A stretch of DNA of 64,000 nucleotides from Siderastrea siderea (taxonomy: Eukaryota; Cnidaria; Anthozoa; Scleractinia; Rhizangiidae), in the NCBI GenBank assembly GCA_964030785.1, contig OZ034975.1, forward strand, positions 32,951,769-33,015,768, given 5' to 3'. Below are positions 35,086 through 45,972 of this stretch, piece after piece. The position numbers and the translations under genes were made by a program. The first letter of the stretch is position 1. Each line of letters starts with the position of its first letter. The notes under the pieces were generated by a model that was not told where the DNA came from, did no database searches, and saw only the letters and a list, made by a program, of their open reading frames with translations.

Positions 35086-35921
35086 TCTGTTATTGAGCCG
35101 ACTAATACGAATTTCCCGCCCTCTTGTACCAATGTATATATATATTTTTTTATGAAATACACTTCCGTTGAGTGAAATGCTGTTTTTTTTTTGTTACAAA
35201 TGGCTTGTTCTACTATTGAATACCGAAAGGTTTGTGACAAAATTAGAGGCAGAGTCTAATTGAAAAGCAAGAAAACCGGTGGCGTTAAAATAGCAGGTGA
35301 GTCTGACTTGTCTAAGAAGAAAATCCATTTGGCGGAAATTCTTTATTGATTTCCAGTTCGATTTGTTACATCGGGAATATTTAATTCACCTTTCGTGTCT
35401 TCTGTCCATTGGCGCTGATTGTTATTCAAGAGATACATAGAGAGGATTGTTTTAAAACTGAAGAGAAAACAGGAAACACGAATAGAGTAATTTGTTCTTT
35501 TAAGAAGAGACGAAAAGGGACATTTGTGCCGTTCTATTTTGATGCAATACGAAGACGCTTGCTGAGTGTGCTAATGGAAGGTTAACGGTCTCGGAAACCT
35601 ATAGACCGGCTGAAATATGCAGTTGAGACGGTCAAGAAACACAAGGACAATATATGATCTGGTATGTACAATTAATTGGCTATTAATTTAAAAAAAATGT
35701 CATTTTTACTTTCCTGACTAAACTAGCGATCAACTTTTATACAAATCTTTATATTTTACCATTTAAATGGTCTGCTCGTGAGCCTGGGATCTCTGTAAAA
35801 CAACCATGAGATCTCTCCGTGGGTCGGTTATTCTTTTATCACAGAAACTGAACCTCACTCGCAACAAATGTTTGCGTTTATCGCTATAGATTACACTAAC
35901 ATTTTTCACTATTATACATAC

Positions 35922-36533
35922 CTCGACTTTTTTATAACGGTGATGATAAATGGGCCAACTGTGTGTATACCATCTGAAGCAGTGCAAGTGTAAGTTCCCA
36001 AGACTTTGCCTTTCGCAGGAGTGATAATCAACTTGTTTTTTATTGAAATTATGAAAAACTCAGGCTTGCCGGGATTCGAACCCTGACCTCTGCGATACCG
36101 GTGCAGCGCTCTAACCAATTGAGTTATCAAGCCAACTGGGAGCTGGTCATTAAATTGGTTCATAATTTCATCTTCATCTTTCCCGGGTATATTACGAACC
36201 AATTTAATGACCAGCTCCCAGTTGGCTTGATAGCTCAATTGGTTAGAGCGCTGCACCGGTATCGCAGAGGTCAGGGTTCGAATCCCGGCAAGCCTGATTT
36301 TTCAGGCTTTCTTTTCGCAACTGCATAAGTTGCGTTAATAACTGCGAGGATCTTCTTTACATTTATTTTTTTGTTTTTTATTCCTGTCTGCAGCCGAATT
36401 CCATTTTTCTTCCATGTAATAATCGGAGGTGGATATCTGCTGACAGGGAAACATATGGATAACCTTTTACTGACACGAAAAGCTTCATAGTAGTAACTTA
36501 TGGGGCAAGACTTGGTATCCTGTTTGGGAGGGT
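35922..36533 (-). CDS. Minus-strand Ig gene exon 4: Ig domain split by an insertion
   Basis: Acceptor TTTTGAAG leads in phase 1 into PPKQDTK...LSICFPV (Cys B) and IITWKKNGIRLQTG (Trp C). The second half, KGKVLGTYTCTASDG (Cys F) and FIITVIKK, is about 340 bp further on in another frame. The two halves are separated by one unit of a 338-bp direct-repeat interval carrying the tRNA-like foldback. Without the inserted unit the halves are in frame at IKNK. As it stands the exon is either disrupted or the insert is spliced out. Confidence 0.75.
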
Positions 36534-38192
36534 CTTCAAAAGAAAAGAAGAAAAACAAAGATGATGACGATGATGATCATTAGCTTCAGCGTTCGACTTT
36601 ATTCCGCGCAGTTCGATAATATTTAACATGTTTAATGTCCCCTCCCCGCATTCAACATGGAATACACACTGATCAAACTTGCTGAAGGCAGACGCAACAA
36701 TTGTAGATCGAAAAATGTTAGACCAGGGATCACTGACCTTCGCAACTACTAAATGCCACTACATTTGTCTTAATTTGTCAGCATAGGAATGAAAGGTGTA
36801 TTCCCTGCCGAAGGGTGCTGCCTTTCCTCCATATGGGCGAATAAAAGTATGTTTTCCCCAAGATATGCACTTTTTTGAGCTATGCAGGATAAAAGCACTT
36901 TTATAACTGTTAAAACCAGGTTATTCTAACTTGGCATTTTGTGGGAAAAAAAAGATAAGTTCACGCGAGGGACAATCTGCCTAAAGGCTTCAAGCACTAA
37001 GGAACTGCATTGTATCTGTTCTATCATTGATTCTGTTGGCAATTGTCCATGTAAGACTTTCCAAAGAAAAGGCAAAATATTTTATTGTAGTTTACTTATT
37101 TGTCAACGCAACCATAACGGTGCAACCTGGCTATTGCATCCAGATAAGTAAGTTCTAGGTCTTACTTCAGTAGCAAGTTCTCGTAGATTTTTTTCATGTG
37201 TGTGTTGCAACCGTCCTTGCCAGATTAGTTTGCTAGAGGCACTTATGTCAATTAAAGATTTAAAATATTAACTTTCGGACGTACAAGCAAAGTGATACCC
37301 CCACCGTGATACAAAGGGGGTGGGAGGTGATGGACCCCCTTAGGTTTTCGTTACGTTACAATATGTCGAAAAGATCTCACCTTTAGTAGAATGCCTGTGA
37401 TGTGCTCTACAAGATGGGTATATATAATGGTTTGCCGCGCTGCTGGGAGCCTGTGACGTCATCCAAGATGGTTGCCATTCTAAGCGCCATCTTCGACCTT
37501 ACCGAAAATTAGAAATTGTCAAAAAACGTTAAAAATTGGAAAATAGTGATGCTGGGCTTGATAACATTTTGGGCATTTTTCACCTAAAAAGGGTAAAAAA
37601 CGGTGGCATCCCTCCCCGCCACCCCCCATTGTACGCCTGAAGGTTAACAAGGAAGTTATCTTCATTGGAACTTTTCAAAATGAGGTCATTTGGGGAAATA
37701 GTGACGAGCACTTAGGACGTATGCGTTGGAGGCTATTGGGGTTATGGCTGTGAAAGCAGCAGCAACTCTAAGAAAATTGTTAACATGCATACAGCAATCG
37801 TAATACAATTAGAGTGATCGCACTTTGCAAAAATCATTTTTGCTGTTCTCGCAATTATTTAACAAACTTTACGTAATACTTCCAGGAAGCCTCTAGCTGT
37901 ATTTGGCTGGTCAACGTTGGCGGTAGCGTTACAGACGTAATACCCACGATTATTAGGGGAGACGCTTTTTATGGTGAGCTCAGAGGATCCACTGCCAGAG
38001 GAATTGATCAAGAGTTCATTTTGACCATAAAAGTTAGTATACCACGTGAATGACTGACTTGAAACTTTAATGGCACTGCATGTAAATGATGTAGATGTGC
38101 CCACTTCAGCCACTTGAACAGCAGGATGTACAAAAGCTGGGCCTAAAGAACGAAACCAAATTACCTCCATTAGTCAACTTAATTTTAATTAA

Positions 38193-38235
<43 letters not shown>

Positions 38236-41200
38236 TAAATTTGACTTTGATTTCATTCAGTGTGGCCTATTGTAAGGCGACTGAACCTTTTTATGGATGC
38301 CATGCAACTTGGAATTTCCAGTGCTTTTCATTAAAACAAACATACAAACAAATCCAAAAACCTTAGAACATTGCATGATTTATTATACAAAAATCATGAG
38401 GTTGCGAAGCTAGAAAAAAAGTCGGCTGCTATCTTGTGGGAATATAAGGACTGGTTTTCACTAGTAACGAAGTCGGAGTCAGAGTCGGAGTCGTAATCGG
38501 AGTCGTAAGAGCGGTTACGTTCTAGTGAAAATCAAGCAACGGAGTCGTCAGGGGAGTCTAATTCAGGGCTCGTTAATCGGAGTCCCAAGAATCATAACGT
38601 TTCCATTTTCTTATAATTGCTGTTATGGCTCAGTCGCTTATGACTTAGTGAAAACCAGGTTGTCGGCGTCGTAAGCAGAAGAGGAATAAAAAACCAATCA
38701 CAGGGCTTGTCCTCAGGCGCACCGGGTACAAAATTGTGCTTACGAGTCGGAAAATCTGGTTTTCACTAGTTCATAAGCGACGGAATCGTAAGCGCAAACT
38801 GAAACTCTGCTTACGACTCCATTGTTTGATTTTTACTAGATCGTAACGTATTACGCTTCTGATTATGACTCCGATTCTGTGGCTAGTGAAAACCAGGCTT
38901 TAAGAACTAAGCTTACTCAATTTTAACAAAGAGTACTTGTAATTAACTTGTAATTAACCCTACTCAATCCTGGAGGGGGAGGGGGGCACAAAGTAACCGC
39001 GCTGTATTTGAACGTGTAACTGTTTTAATATGCAAGCAAAAGCCACCAAACCTTAACCAATTTGGTATGACATTCCATTGTTAAGCAAATCTGTTGCCAT
39101 GGCAACCTTATTTGACAAGTAGATTTCTCAAAATTTTGAATTATACTGCTTGAAGTGAAAAAAAAATACCTCTCTAACTTTTACATTTTAGATCATTTCA
39201 GTGTTCCTTTCTTGGTTTTTATTACTTTGTCGACAATTTTTGTGTTTTTTTTTAAGGTTATGGAGAAAGGAAGAAATTCAAGCCGGCGTATAAAAGATGG
39301 CTGTCGTTTGAAAATTATGACGAAATATACTATTAATATCTAATTATTATTACGATACCTTTAGAAATGTAATCTGGTTTTTTTAAGTTACTGTATAAAA
39401 CAAAGAACGACGATTCCGTGCAAGTGACCTTTTAACTTGTATGAGGGGTAATTCCAGAACATGTTGCTACTAGGTCAATATATAATACATTCTCCGTCTT
39501 GCCACTAATTTTAACAAGGCAGTTAAATTTAAGGCCAAATCACCGTAAAGGGGACTTCCAAGCTTGATCGTTAAGTACTAGAAAGTCGATCAAATTTCTT
39601 TGGGAGTGGGAGTGTTCTTCGATTTTTGTTTTTGCTGATTATACCTTTCAATGTAGCCATCGCTCAACTGGCTCTACTCACACACTAGATGAAGAAACTG
39701 AAGAAGATCAAAAAAGGTTTTTTTTTTTTAACACAGAGCTGTCAAGACGTTTGTCAATTCGTCGCACGATAAGCAGACACTTCCGGTTTGCCGAATAAGA
39801 CTCCCGCGTCAAGAGTATCCAAAGGGACGTGGACCCTTCTTTTTGGTACCTTGGCAGAATGTGTAGCTGTTGTAGACACACTCAAGGCCATCAGACAAGC
39901 CCGACATAACGGTTTTAATTTACCAAGAGATCTCGACATTTTCAAAAAGACAAATCGTTGCTAGAAAATATTGTAGGGTTAACTCTTTTTTTACGACTAC
40001 CAGGTTAAAATTTTTCAATTTTTACGCTTAACGACTAAATTTCTGGCCGTTTTACGGCCATCGGTTAACCCCATTGAGACCCTCTTGTTGTGCAATTTCT
40101 TGTCAGACGTTGGATATCTAGGGACAAGTTACTTTATAAAGATGATGAGATGGGAGGGAGGAGGTGTTGCAATCACTGTCTCAAAATAACAAAATAATGT
40201 TCGCACACTTAAGTGAAAAGAGGCCTGTCTTTGTCTGATTATTTTCATTTTCATTACTTCCTTACATCACATCTTATGTTCATTAAAAAAAGAACCCTCT
40301 CCCTTACGTGTGCAATACATATGAATGAAATAGGAGATATGAAATAGGATGTGGCTCAAGAGAGAATGAAAGAGGTAAAAAGATTTCTATATATGCACCA
40401 CCAAATAACTTTGGGTTACTAGTGGATTATTTTGGCGGCCATATATTAATAGTTAACATCCAATTATAATTTTAAATGTCCTTTAAACAACATTTTTCTC
40501 AATTTCCTTGAAGTTCACCCATTGTCTACTTTCTTCTATTTGATAAACACTATAAAAATGGCCAAAACGTTTAAACTGTTTCTGGAGTGTTGCGCTATTT
40601 AAATATTTCTGGAGTGTTGTTGTGTTGCGGGCGCGTACGCTGACGTCACAACCAAAATTTCTCGGATCGATAGGTTACCAAATTTCCCTTAGCAATGGTG
40701 CTCCGAAAGCGCGCTGCCCGCACTGATCCGCTAAAAATGGCCAAAACATTTGAAATATTTTTGGCGTGTTGCACTACAAAAATGTGGTGGCATCTTTGGA
40801 TTGCATGAAATCTCAGGGGCGTAATTAAGGGAAAAGGCTGAAACTTAAAAAGAAGACAGGGAAAGGGAAAGGCATTAATCTGAGCATGGTAATATACAGT
40901 TACGAATGTAATCATACCTGTGACAACAAGGCTAATGATACTATCTTCTGTATTCCCACTTTTGTCTTCTAGTTTACATCTCACATTAAAAGTGTCCTCA
41001 AAGGTGACATTCTTCAAGACAAAAGTTGCCTTTCCTTTCTTAAACACTCTCTCCCTGAACTCTGTTGGCATGGCTGGATTGTACTTAAGAATGCCATCAC
41101 CTGATTCCAGCATCAGCTTTACAGTTTTGGCCGCTGTCCTGCTGTAAGCCCACCAACTAGTTTCACCAAATTCAGCGGTTTTATTGTCAACTGAGTGATC

Positions 41201-44200
41201 CCATTCCAAGATCGCGTCTGTACCTGCCATAAAGTAGACTGGGTTTGATGGCAGTTTAGTAAATGTCAGGACTCCTTCTGTAGAGAAAAATAATGAGGTG
41301 GAAAAGTCTATCTATCGTGCTTTCTTTAGAAGGGCTAGAAACTTACTTGTTTTACGTGTTTTACTACGTTGAAATGTTAACTACCAATCAGTTTAGTTTT
41401 CATGGAGTATTTTATTACTGGTTTTCACGTGACGTCATAAAATTCTAAAATCATAAATCGCGAGGTCTTCTGATTTTATATCCACACTAGGTTGAAGAAG
41501 ACTTAAAAATATATATATTTTCACAAGTCTCCAGCCCGGTAGCGTCTTGAATTTCTCCCTTTAACCCTACGTGACACCAACATGGCGTTCATAACAAAGC
41601 TTTCTCTTACGCAAGAAAGGGCTCTCCTTGTGATTTTTAGCAGTTTGGACAGTTAGAGCATTAGTAGGGAAATTAATGTGAATTTATAGTAGTTCACAAG
41701 AGAAAAGTAATCGCTTGAAGAGCAGAAGTGAATTCCAGATGTTTTCATTGATTTCCGACCGCCATGTTGGTGTCCCTCTAACATGGCGTTTCCATACTTA
41801 GGTCTATAAATTACAGTCGAACGTTTCGGCAAATAACCCAGCAACGGAATACCGTACAGATCTGAGATTTGGCGAAATTGTTTATTTGATGATCTTTTAC
41901 AATGTTACATATTCTTGGCTTCTTTCGTTGAATGGTTTTGATTCTAATGTTGTATGGAGTGACAGTGAAAACCGAGAATGGTTCACAAGGGTCTAGTCGC
42001 TTCTTTTCATGTCGCAAGGACCAGGAAAGAAAAATAACTGCATGTCTGTTTGAAAATGTCACATAAGTTAATAAACTAAAGGGAGTATTATAAAACAAGC
42101 AAGAAGGTCCACAATAGGTTTTTCGGAATACGGAATTCAGGCTTTTTAAGGGCGAAATTCGGGAATAAGTAATAAATATTGAGCGAGGTTCAGGATTTAA
42201 AATATGAACTGGACACGCGATGTAGCAATTGGTCATGCCCTTGTCCAAGAGGTTTTTCTCTCTTTTTTTTTCCAAACGAACTTTTACGCAGACGCCATGG
42301 TCTGGATCTGACCTCGCAGACGTTGATTGGTGGATATTTTAACGACCACGCAACTTAATGTGATTGGCCCGCTTGATTGAACCTATCGAGAAGTGGATGA
42401 GTGTATTTGTCACATTACCGAGATATGACACCATCCGATTCAGTGCTAACCGTTAGTGTAAAAAAATATATATATATTGTTCAGTATTGCTCAGTCGATT
42501 TATAAGTAAGACACCATTAGAAAACCAAGGGAATTTGAATTTGTTAGTACCCAGGCCTTGGAGATGAAGCAGAATTAGTCAAATGACACAAACATTTCTC
42601 TCAGCGTGATCCAGACTTTACCAGTGGTTGACTCTGTCTGCGACACAGGCTATCACTGATTATCATTAAGAGCAAAGTAAATTTATTTCTCTAAAAAGCC
42701 GCGAGCCTGCTTCATACTAGTGACATAATGACACGATGGCATAACGACATAATGATGTCGACAATTATGACCACCAGCATAACGACACATGGTTTTTTTA
42801 CATTTTATTTATTTTTAATTATTTATTTATTTATTTAATACTATTTAATTCCAAATTACATTGAATTGCACAAGAAAATCCAACGATTCTGAGGTCAGCC
42901 TAAAACAGAATACGAGATTTCTTGGAATAAGCCGCCTAATTATCATAGATAGTCTCTCTCTAGACTCAACCACGTTGGGTTGACAATTCTTGTTGCTGTC
43001 GACGACGCCGTCGTTGAAGGCTTCAGATCACAAAACTGCTGCAAGAGGAGAATAGGTGCCTCCTATCTTTCAAGACGAAGCGAGACGGGCACACGGCCAG
43101 CACCACAAACTTGTCAGATAGCTTAGTTTAGTTTTACTTTTTTTGAGTTTTTTTTCTAAAGTACAGAGTACCAGTGGACTATTCCCGTGAGAAGTTCATC
43201 GGACACTTACTTCTGGCACCTCTTCCAAGAAGCTGCTATGTTGTCATGGCTTGGGTGGATTTACGGTTCAATAATTGTTCCGAGCCTCTGATTAGTTACT
43301 TGTTCCCCACTTGTTATGTCGTTATGTCAACTAAGTTGTTCACACTTGTTTTAGCAGAGACATAACTTCACAATGACAAAAACATAACGACATAAGGGAA
43401 ATAGATCAGTTTTTTTCCTTATGTAGTTACGCTGCTAATATGGCGTCATGTCTACATGTTCACAGTGCTCACATATAAACGACATAACTACCCTGTTATG
43501 TAGTTATGTGTATGTCGTTATGACGCTAGTGTGAACCAGGCTTAGCTGCTTTTGGAATTTTGGATTTTGGATACAATTTGGAAGCTAAAAGTGTGTAGAT
43601 TCCTCAGTACATAATGACTTGGAGATCAACATACGTTAAATATCCCAAACATGCTCGGAGTTGACTCAATTATCGTCTGGCGCGACGCAATTGATATTCA
43701 AACAATTTGTAACCACACAACACTAACCGCTTGCATAAATATTTTTTTCTCCAACAAGCGTTCATACATTCCTGATTTTCAATCAATTATCGTCGAGAGC
43801 AACGTATTTCGAACGACTTCTTCTGATTTTGTAAAGTTTGGCTATAGTATGGTTTCAGACCACTTCCCTGTAGTAACAATCAGCGGCCTAAAAATTTAAA
43901 TGATCACAAAGTCGCCTCATTGACAGCTTGATCGACCACTAAACAAAAACGTTTAAACTTTAGTTGAACAAGATTCAGCGCAAAATATTGACATGTTCAG
44001 AGTCGTTTGAACTGAAAGTTGTTACAAGGCAACATAGCAAAACACATTCCAAACGAAACAAAATGCTTTTTGCAATTAAGCTTCCATCGGCCATTTATGA
44101 ATGGTCGTCTAGCGTCTTTCGTGAGTCGGTCTGTAAACACAACTCGCTTAGAAAACATGTCAATAATCGGCCTCTAGGAACGGGAAAAAATTGAACTTAC

Positions 44201-44279
44201 CGGCAAGTGAAATAAAAAACAAGAGATCAATAAACACACGGCAAACTGTGTGTATTCTAACAGAGTTCGCGAAACCCAT
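35922..44279 (-). CDS. Secreted or membrane Ig-domain gene (4 exons found, introns included)
   Basis: A minus-strand gene with a signal peptide exon and three Ig exons: 44279-44201, 41277-40918, 38142-37873 and 36533-35922. The first three introns are phase 1 with GT/AG. The exon plan, including a 79-nt signal exon and a V-like Ig with Trp in place of the B-strand Cys, matches the kinase gene and suggests common ancestry. The last Ig exon contains a 338-bp insertion. After it a donor-like GAG|GTATGT occurs in phase 2, or the frame ends four codons on at a TAA. No transmembrane or kinase exon was recognised downstream, so this is either a secreted Ig protein, a gene with unrecognised exons, or a decaying paralogue. 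Binding partner unknown. Confidence 0.7.
36062..36133 (-). tRNA. tRNA-like sequence, left arm (probably not a functional tRNA)
   Basis: Mirror copy of the right arm. The B box is perfect. The A box has one change (TAACTCAATTGG), the only mismatch between the arms. Confidence 0.5.
36224..36295 (+). tRNA. tRNA-like sequence, right arm (probably not a functional tRNA)
   Basis: It has an A box TAGCTCAATTGG and a perfect B box GGTTCGAATCC, acceptor ends GGCTTG/CAAGCC, and an anticodon-like loop CCGGTAT (GGT in the anticodon slot). Position 33 is C rather than T and stem pairs are imperfect, so a SINE-like pseudo-tRNA is more likely than a working gene. Confidence 0.55.
37268..37647. mobile_element. 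TIR element, family member 2
   Basis: Ends TTAACTTTCGGACGTACAA and inverted TTGTACGCCTGAAGGTTAA. It shares CGCTGCTGGG, TGACGTCATCCAAGATGG and the CCCTCCCC stretch with 26792-27418. It lies in an intron of the minus-strand Ig gene. Confidence 0.72.
37873..38142 (-). CDS. Minus-strand Ig gene exon 3: Ig domain
   Basis: A 270-nt phase 1-1 exon between TTCTTTAG and GTAAAG. It shows a canonical Ig: TSFTCSAI (Cys B), FTWYTN (Trp C), NNRGYYVCNATANV (Cys F). Confidence 0.85.
38190..38235. repeat. ATT microsatellite
   Basis: About 14 TTA units next to the acceptor side of minus-strand Ig exon 3. Confidence 0.95.
38447..38902. mobile_element. MITE with CTGGTTTTCACTAG ends
   Basis: About 455 bp with inverted CTGGTTTTCACTAG termini, and internal CGGAGTCGTAA-type words repeated in both orientations. 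No coding capacity. Confidence 0.8.
38903..40917. other. Intron of the minus-strand Ig gene
   Basis: About 2 kb, no exon seen. Partial duplication of a block AATGGCCAAAACRTTT...GTGTTGC at about 40556-40600 and 40734-40776. Confidence 0.5.
40918..41277 (-). CDS. Minus-strand Ig gene exon 2: V-like Ig domain
   Basis: A 360-nt phase 1-1 exon between TTCTCTACAG and GTATGA. It reads DAILEWDHS (Trp at the B-strand Cys position, codon 41203-41201), WWAYSRT for strand C, ATFVLKNVTFEDTFNVRC for strands E-F with the F-strand Cys. Confidence 0.78.
41278..42702. other. Part of intron 1 of the minus-strand Ig gene
   Basis: About 1.4 kb. No exon, transposon end or RNA gene recognised. Confidence 0.5.
42703..43543. 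mobile_element. Non-autonomous TIR element with GACATAA words
   Basis: About 840 bp. Ends GAGCCTGCTTCATACTAGTG and the inverted GCTAGTGTGAACCAGGCT. Internal CATAACGACATAA words recur in both orientations toward each end. It resembles the end design of 38447-38902 and may be a related family. An ATTT-rich stretch lies at about 42800-42840. Confidence 0.75.
43618..43899 (+). pseudogene. Possible endonuclease/exonuclease/phosphatase-fold C-terminal fragment
   Basis: An 82-94 residue frame ending GYSMVSDHFPVVTISGL. The SDHxPV motif is characteristic of the C-terminal end of the EEP fold (DNase I, APE and similar). No upstream EEP motifs were found and a stop precedes it at 43615, so it looks like a relic inside intron 1 of the minus-strand Ig gene. 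Weak call. Confidence 0.3.
44201..44279 (-). CDS. Minus-strand Ig gene exon 1: signal peptide
   Basis: ATG at 44279 opens 26 codons plus one base ending before GTAAGT, phase 1. The hydrophobic core is VFIDLLFFISLA. It is too short for automatic frame calls; its identical length and phase to RTK exon 1 support it. Confidence 0.68.
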
Positions 44280-45896
44280 ATTCTCCAGGTAAGAAACACT
44301 CAGTTATTTTTGGAATATGATACGCAGATTCAAATTAAATTGACCCTATAGAGTCCAACTTTTCTTTCATTTATTTATTTATTTATCTAAAAACCAATGT
44401 CTATCGCTGTCTCCGAGTCAGCAATATACAGTCTGAGTGTGCGGTTGCGGTATTTCATGAACATAGGCCTATATACTTTGATTGACATACTAAACTTTTT
44501 TACCAAAGAAAAAATATGGAGGAAAAAAGGCACCAACACATTTCACATCCAAGTGTAGTTTTAGGAGGATCATAACGCAAAATTTCCGTATCGAAATATT
44601 TACTTCCTTGCTACAGCACTAAGGTTTATGCTAACTTCCTGATGTGACAAATCTGAAATGCTAAAAAAATATATAGGTATTGTAAATGGCGCAATTTCTT
44701 GAAGGGGAATTAGCTCCTCTTTTCACTTACAATGTTCTAGACAAAGAAGACATTTACATTTGGTTGTCTATTCAATGCCTTAGACGATGTATTCTATTTC
44801 AGCTTCTTAGCTTCTCGGGCTCAGTTATCCGATGAACATTGTCGAATACGCCAATAAGCCAATTGATGCGTCCGAAACATAACCATATGACCATTCGGAT
44901 AACTATATGACCTAATTTTCGGCTTCCCAAGTCGAACATACGCCTAAGTACAGGGGAAAACAGGGAACAGGGTAAAACTGTGCCGGCAGATTTCAGTACG
45001 ACGTTGAGCACAGTTTATGTCTCGTGGATAAGGCACTTCAGCACCGTTCCTGCATGTGGCTTCGCGTAGACGATCTTCAGATCATCAGTATTCCCAAGAG
45101 AGGAACTTCGTTGTAACATTGGGCGAAGTCGTTTCGGAGGCTAAGTAAAATGGAGACAGCACTTAGTAAACCAACCCTTGAGAGAAGCAATTTTTCTCCT
45201 TAATTGGATTGAGAAAGCAAGGGAAAGGAAAAGCCAGATGCTTTGAATAAAAATTTCGGCACTGTAATGTTCAACTGGGAAGAATAGTGTGTGTATAGCT
45301 AAATAAGGTTTTGAATATTTAAAGTGAAGGTGAATCTGTTGGCGAACGCCAGACTATTGAGTCAAGTAAAAGTTCCATTATCTGGTCAACTCAGAGCCCT
45401 TCTGCAGCACCACCAAGGGGACTGCCTAGTAGGCCGTTTGCTGAGTTGTGTTCACCTGTTAACAAGCTCCTTCACCAGGGAACTGTACGGGAAGCCGGGG
45501 ATCCCCAAGGTGGCAAGAAGAGGGAGAAATAGGGAAACAGATATTATTGTGCAATATTTCGGGGGCCGGAAACTCTATAAAAGGCTACGGGAAACAGGAA
45601 GTTTTAAACCCAGTGCCCTACCCCCTCCCCCCAACCCACATACGTTCAACAATACAATATACATATGTTTATTTGGCCCTGGCCTCATTTGAACATTAAA
45701 AGTTCTGAATGAGATGGATGCTTTGTCGTGACTTTCTGGATCTTTCTACAGCTTCATACAGTGTGGAGCACCGAAAGGATCAAAGCAGCAAACCTTGCCA
45801 CGACTGAATCAGGAAAGAAATATTCTTCTCGGGTTTAACCTTGACATATTTCATTTGTCGACAACATCATACTGTTGGCCGTTCAAGATCGATAAG
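44280..45896. promoter_or_regulatory. Shared 5' region between two divergent Ig genes
   Basis: About 1.6 kb separates the minus-strand ATG (44279) from the plus-strand ATG (45897). It must hold both promoters or a bidirectional one. No specific element can be named. It includes an ATTT run near 44370. Confidence 0.45.
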
Positions 45897-45972
45897 ATGC
45901 ACTGTGTAAACGCAGTTCCAGCATTTACGGAATGCTGTGTAATCCTGGCACTGCTGCTTTTTCCGCATGGAA
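45897..45972 (+). CDS. Paralogue exon 1: signal peptide
   Basis: ATG, 25 codons plus one base, donor GTATGT. The core is CCVILALLLFPHG. The bases GATAAG precede ATG here and at 328. Confidence 0.7.

Larger units (their letters stand above)
27565..35921. other. Intergenic region between the RTK gene and the minus-strand Ig gene
   Basis: About 8.4 kb with no gene I can support. Scattered short frames lack domains and splice support. It holds the MITE at 29178, a direct duplication at 31388 and foldbacks at 33133, 34263 and about 34856. The 3' UTR of the kinase gene must lie in its first part. Confidence 0.6.
36033..36382. mobile_element. tRNA-derived foldback element inside an Ig exon
   Basis: Two 100-bp arms (36061-36160 and 36197-36296) are inverted copies with one mismatch around a 36-bp centre. 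Each arm carries a tRNA-like sequence. A 12-bp direct repeat, TTGTTTTTTATT, stands at 36033-36044 and 36371-36382 and marks the likely target duplication. The near identity of the arms implies a recent event. Target duplications of this size fit LINE-type target-primed insertion, which also moves tRNA-derived SINEs. Confidence 0.85.

Noticed and set aside
36101..36328. Possible functional pair of tRNA genes
   Set aside because: C at position 33, a mismatch in the anticodon stem and the foldback setting favour tRNA-derived repeats over working tRNAs.
39754..39945. 63-codon minus frame with a basic stretch, considered as a histone-like or DNA-binding fragment
   Set aside because: No histone or zinc-finger signature on inspection.
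44799..45011. Minus-strand 70-codon frame as an alternative first exon of the minus-strand Ig gene
   Set aside because: The exon at 44279-44201 has a better signal peptide and a correct phase 1 donor; this frame has neither.
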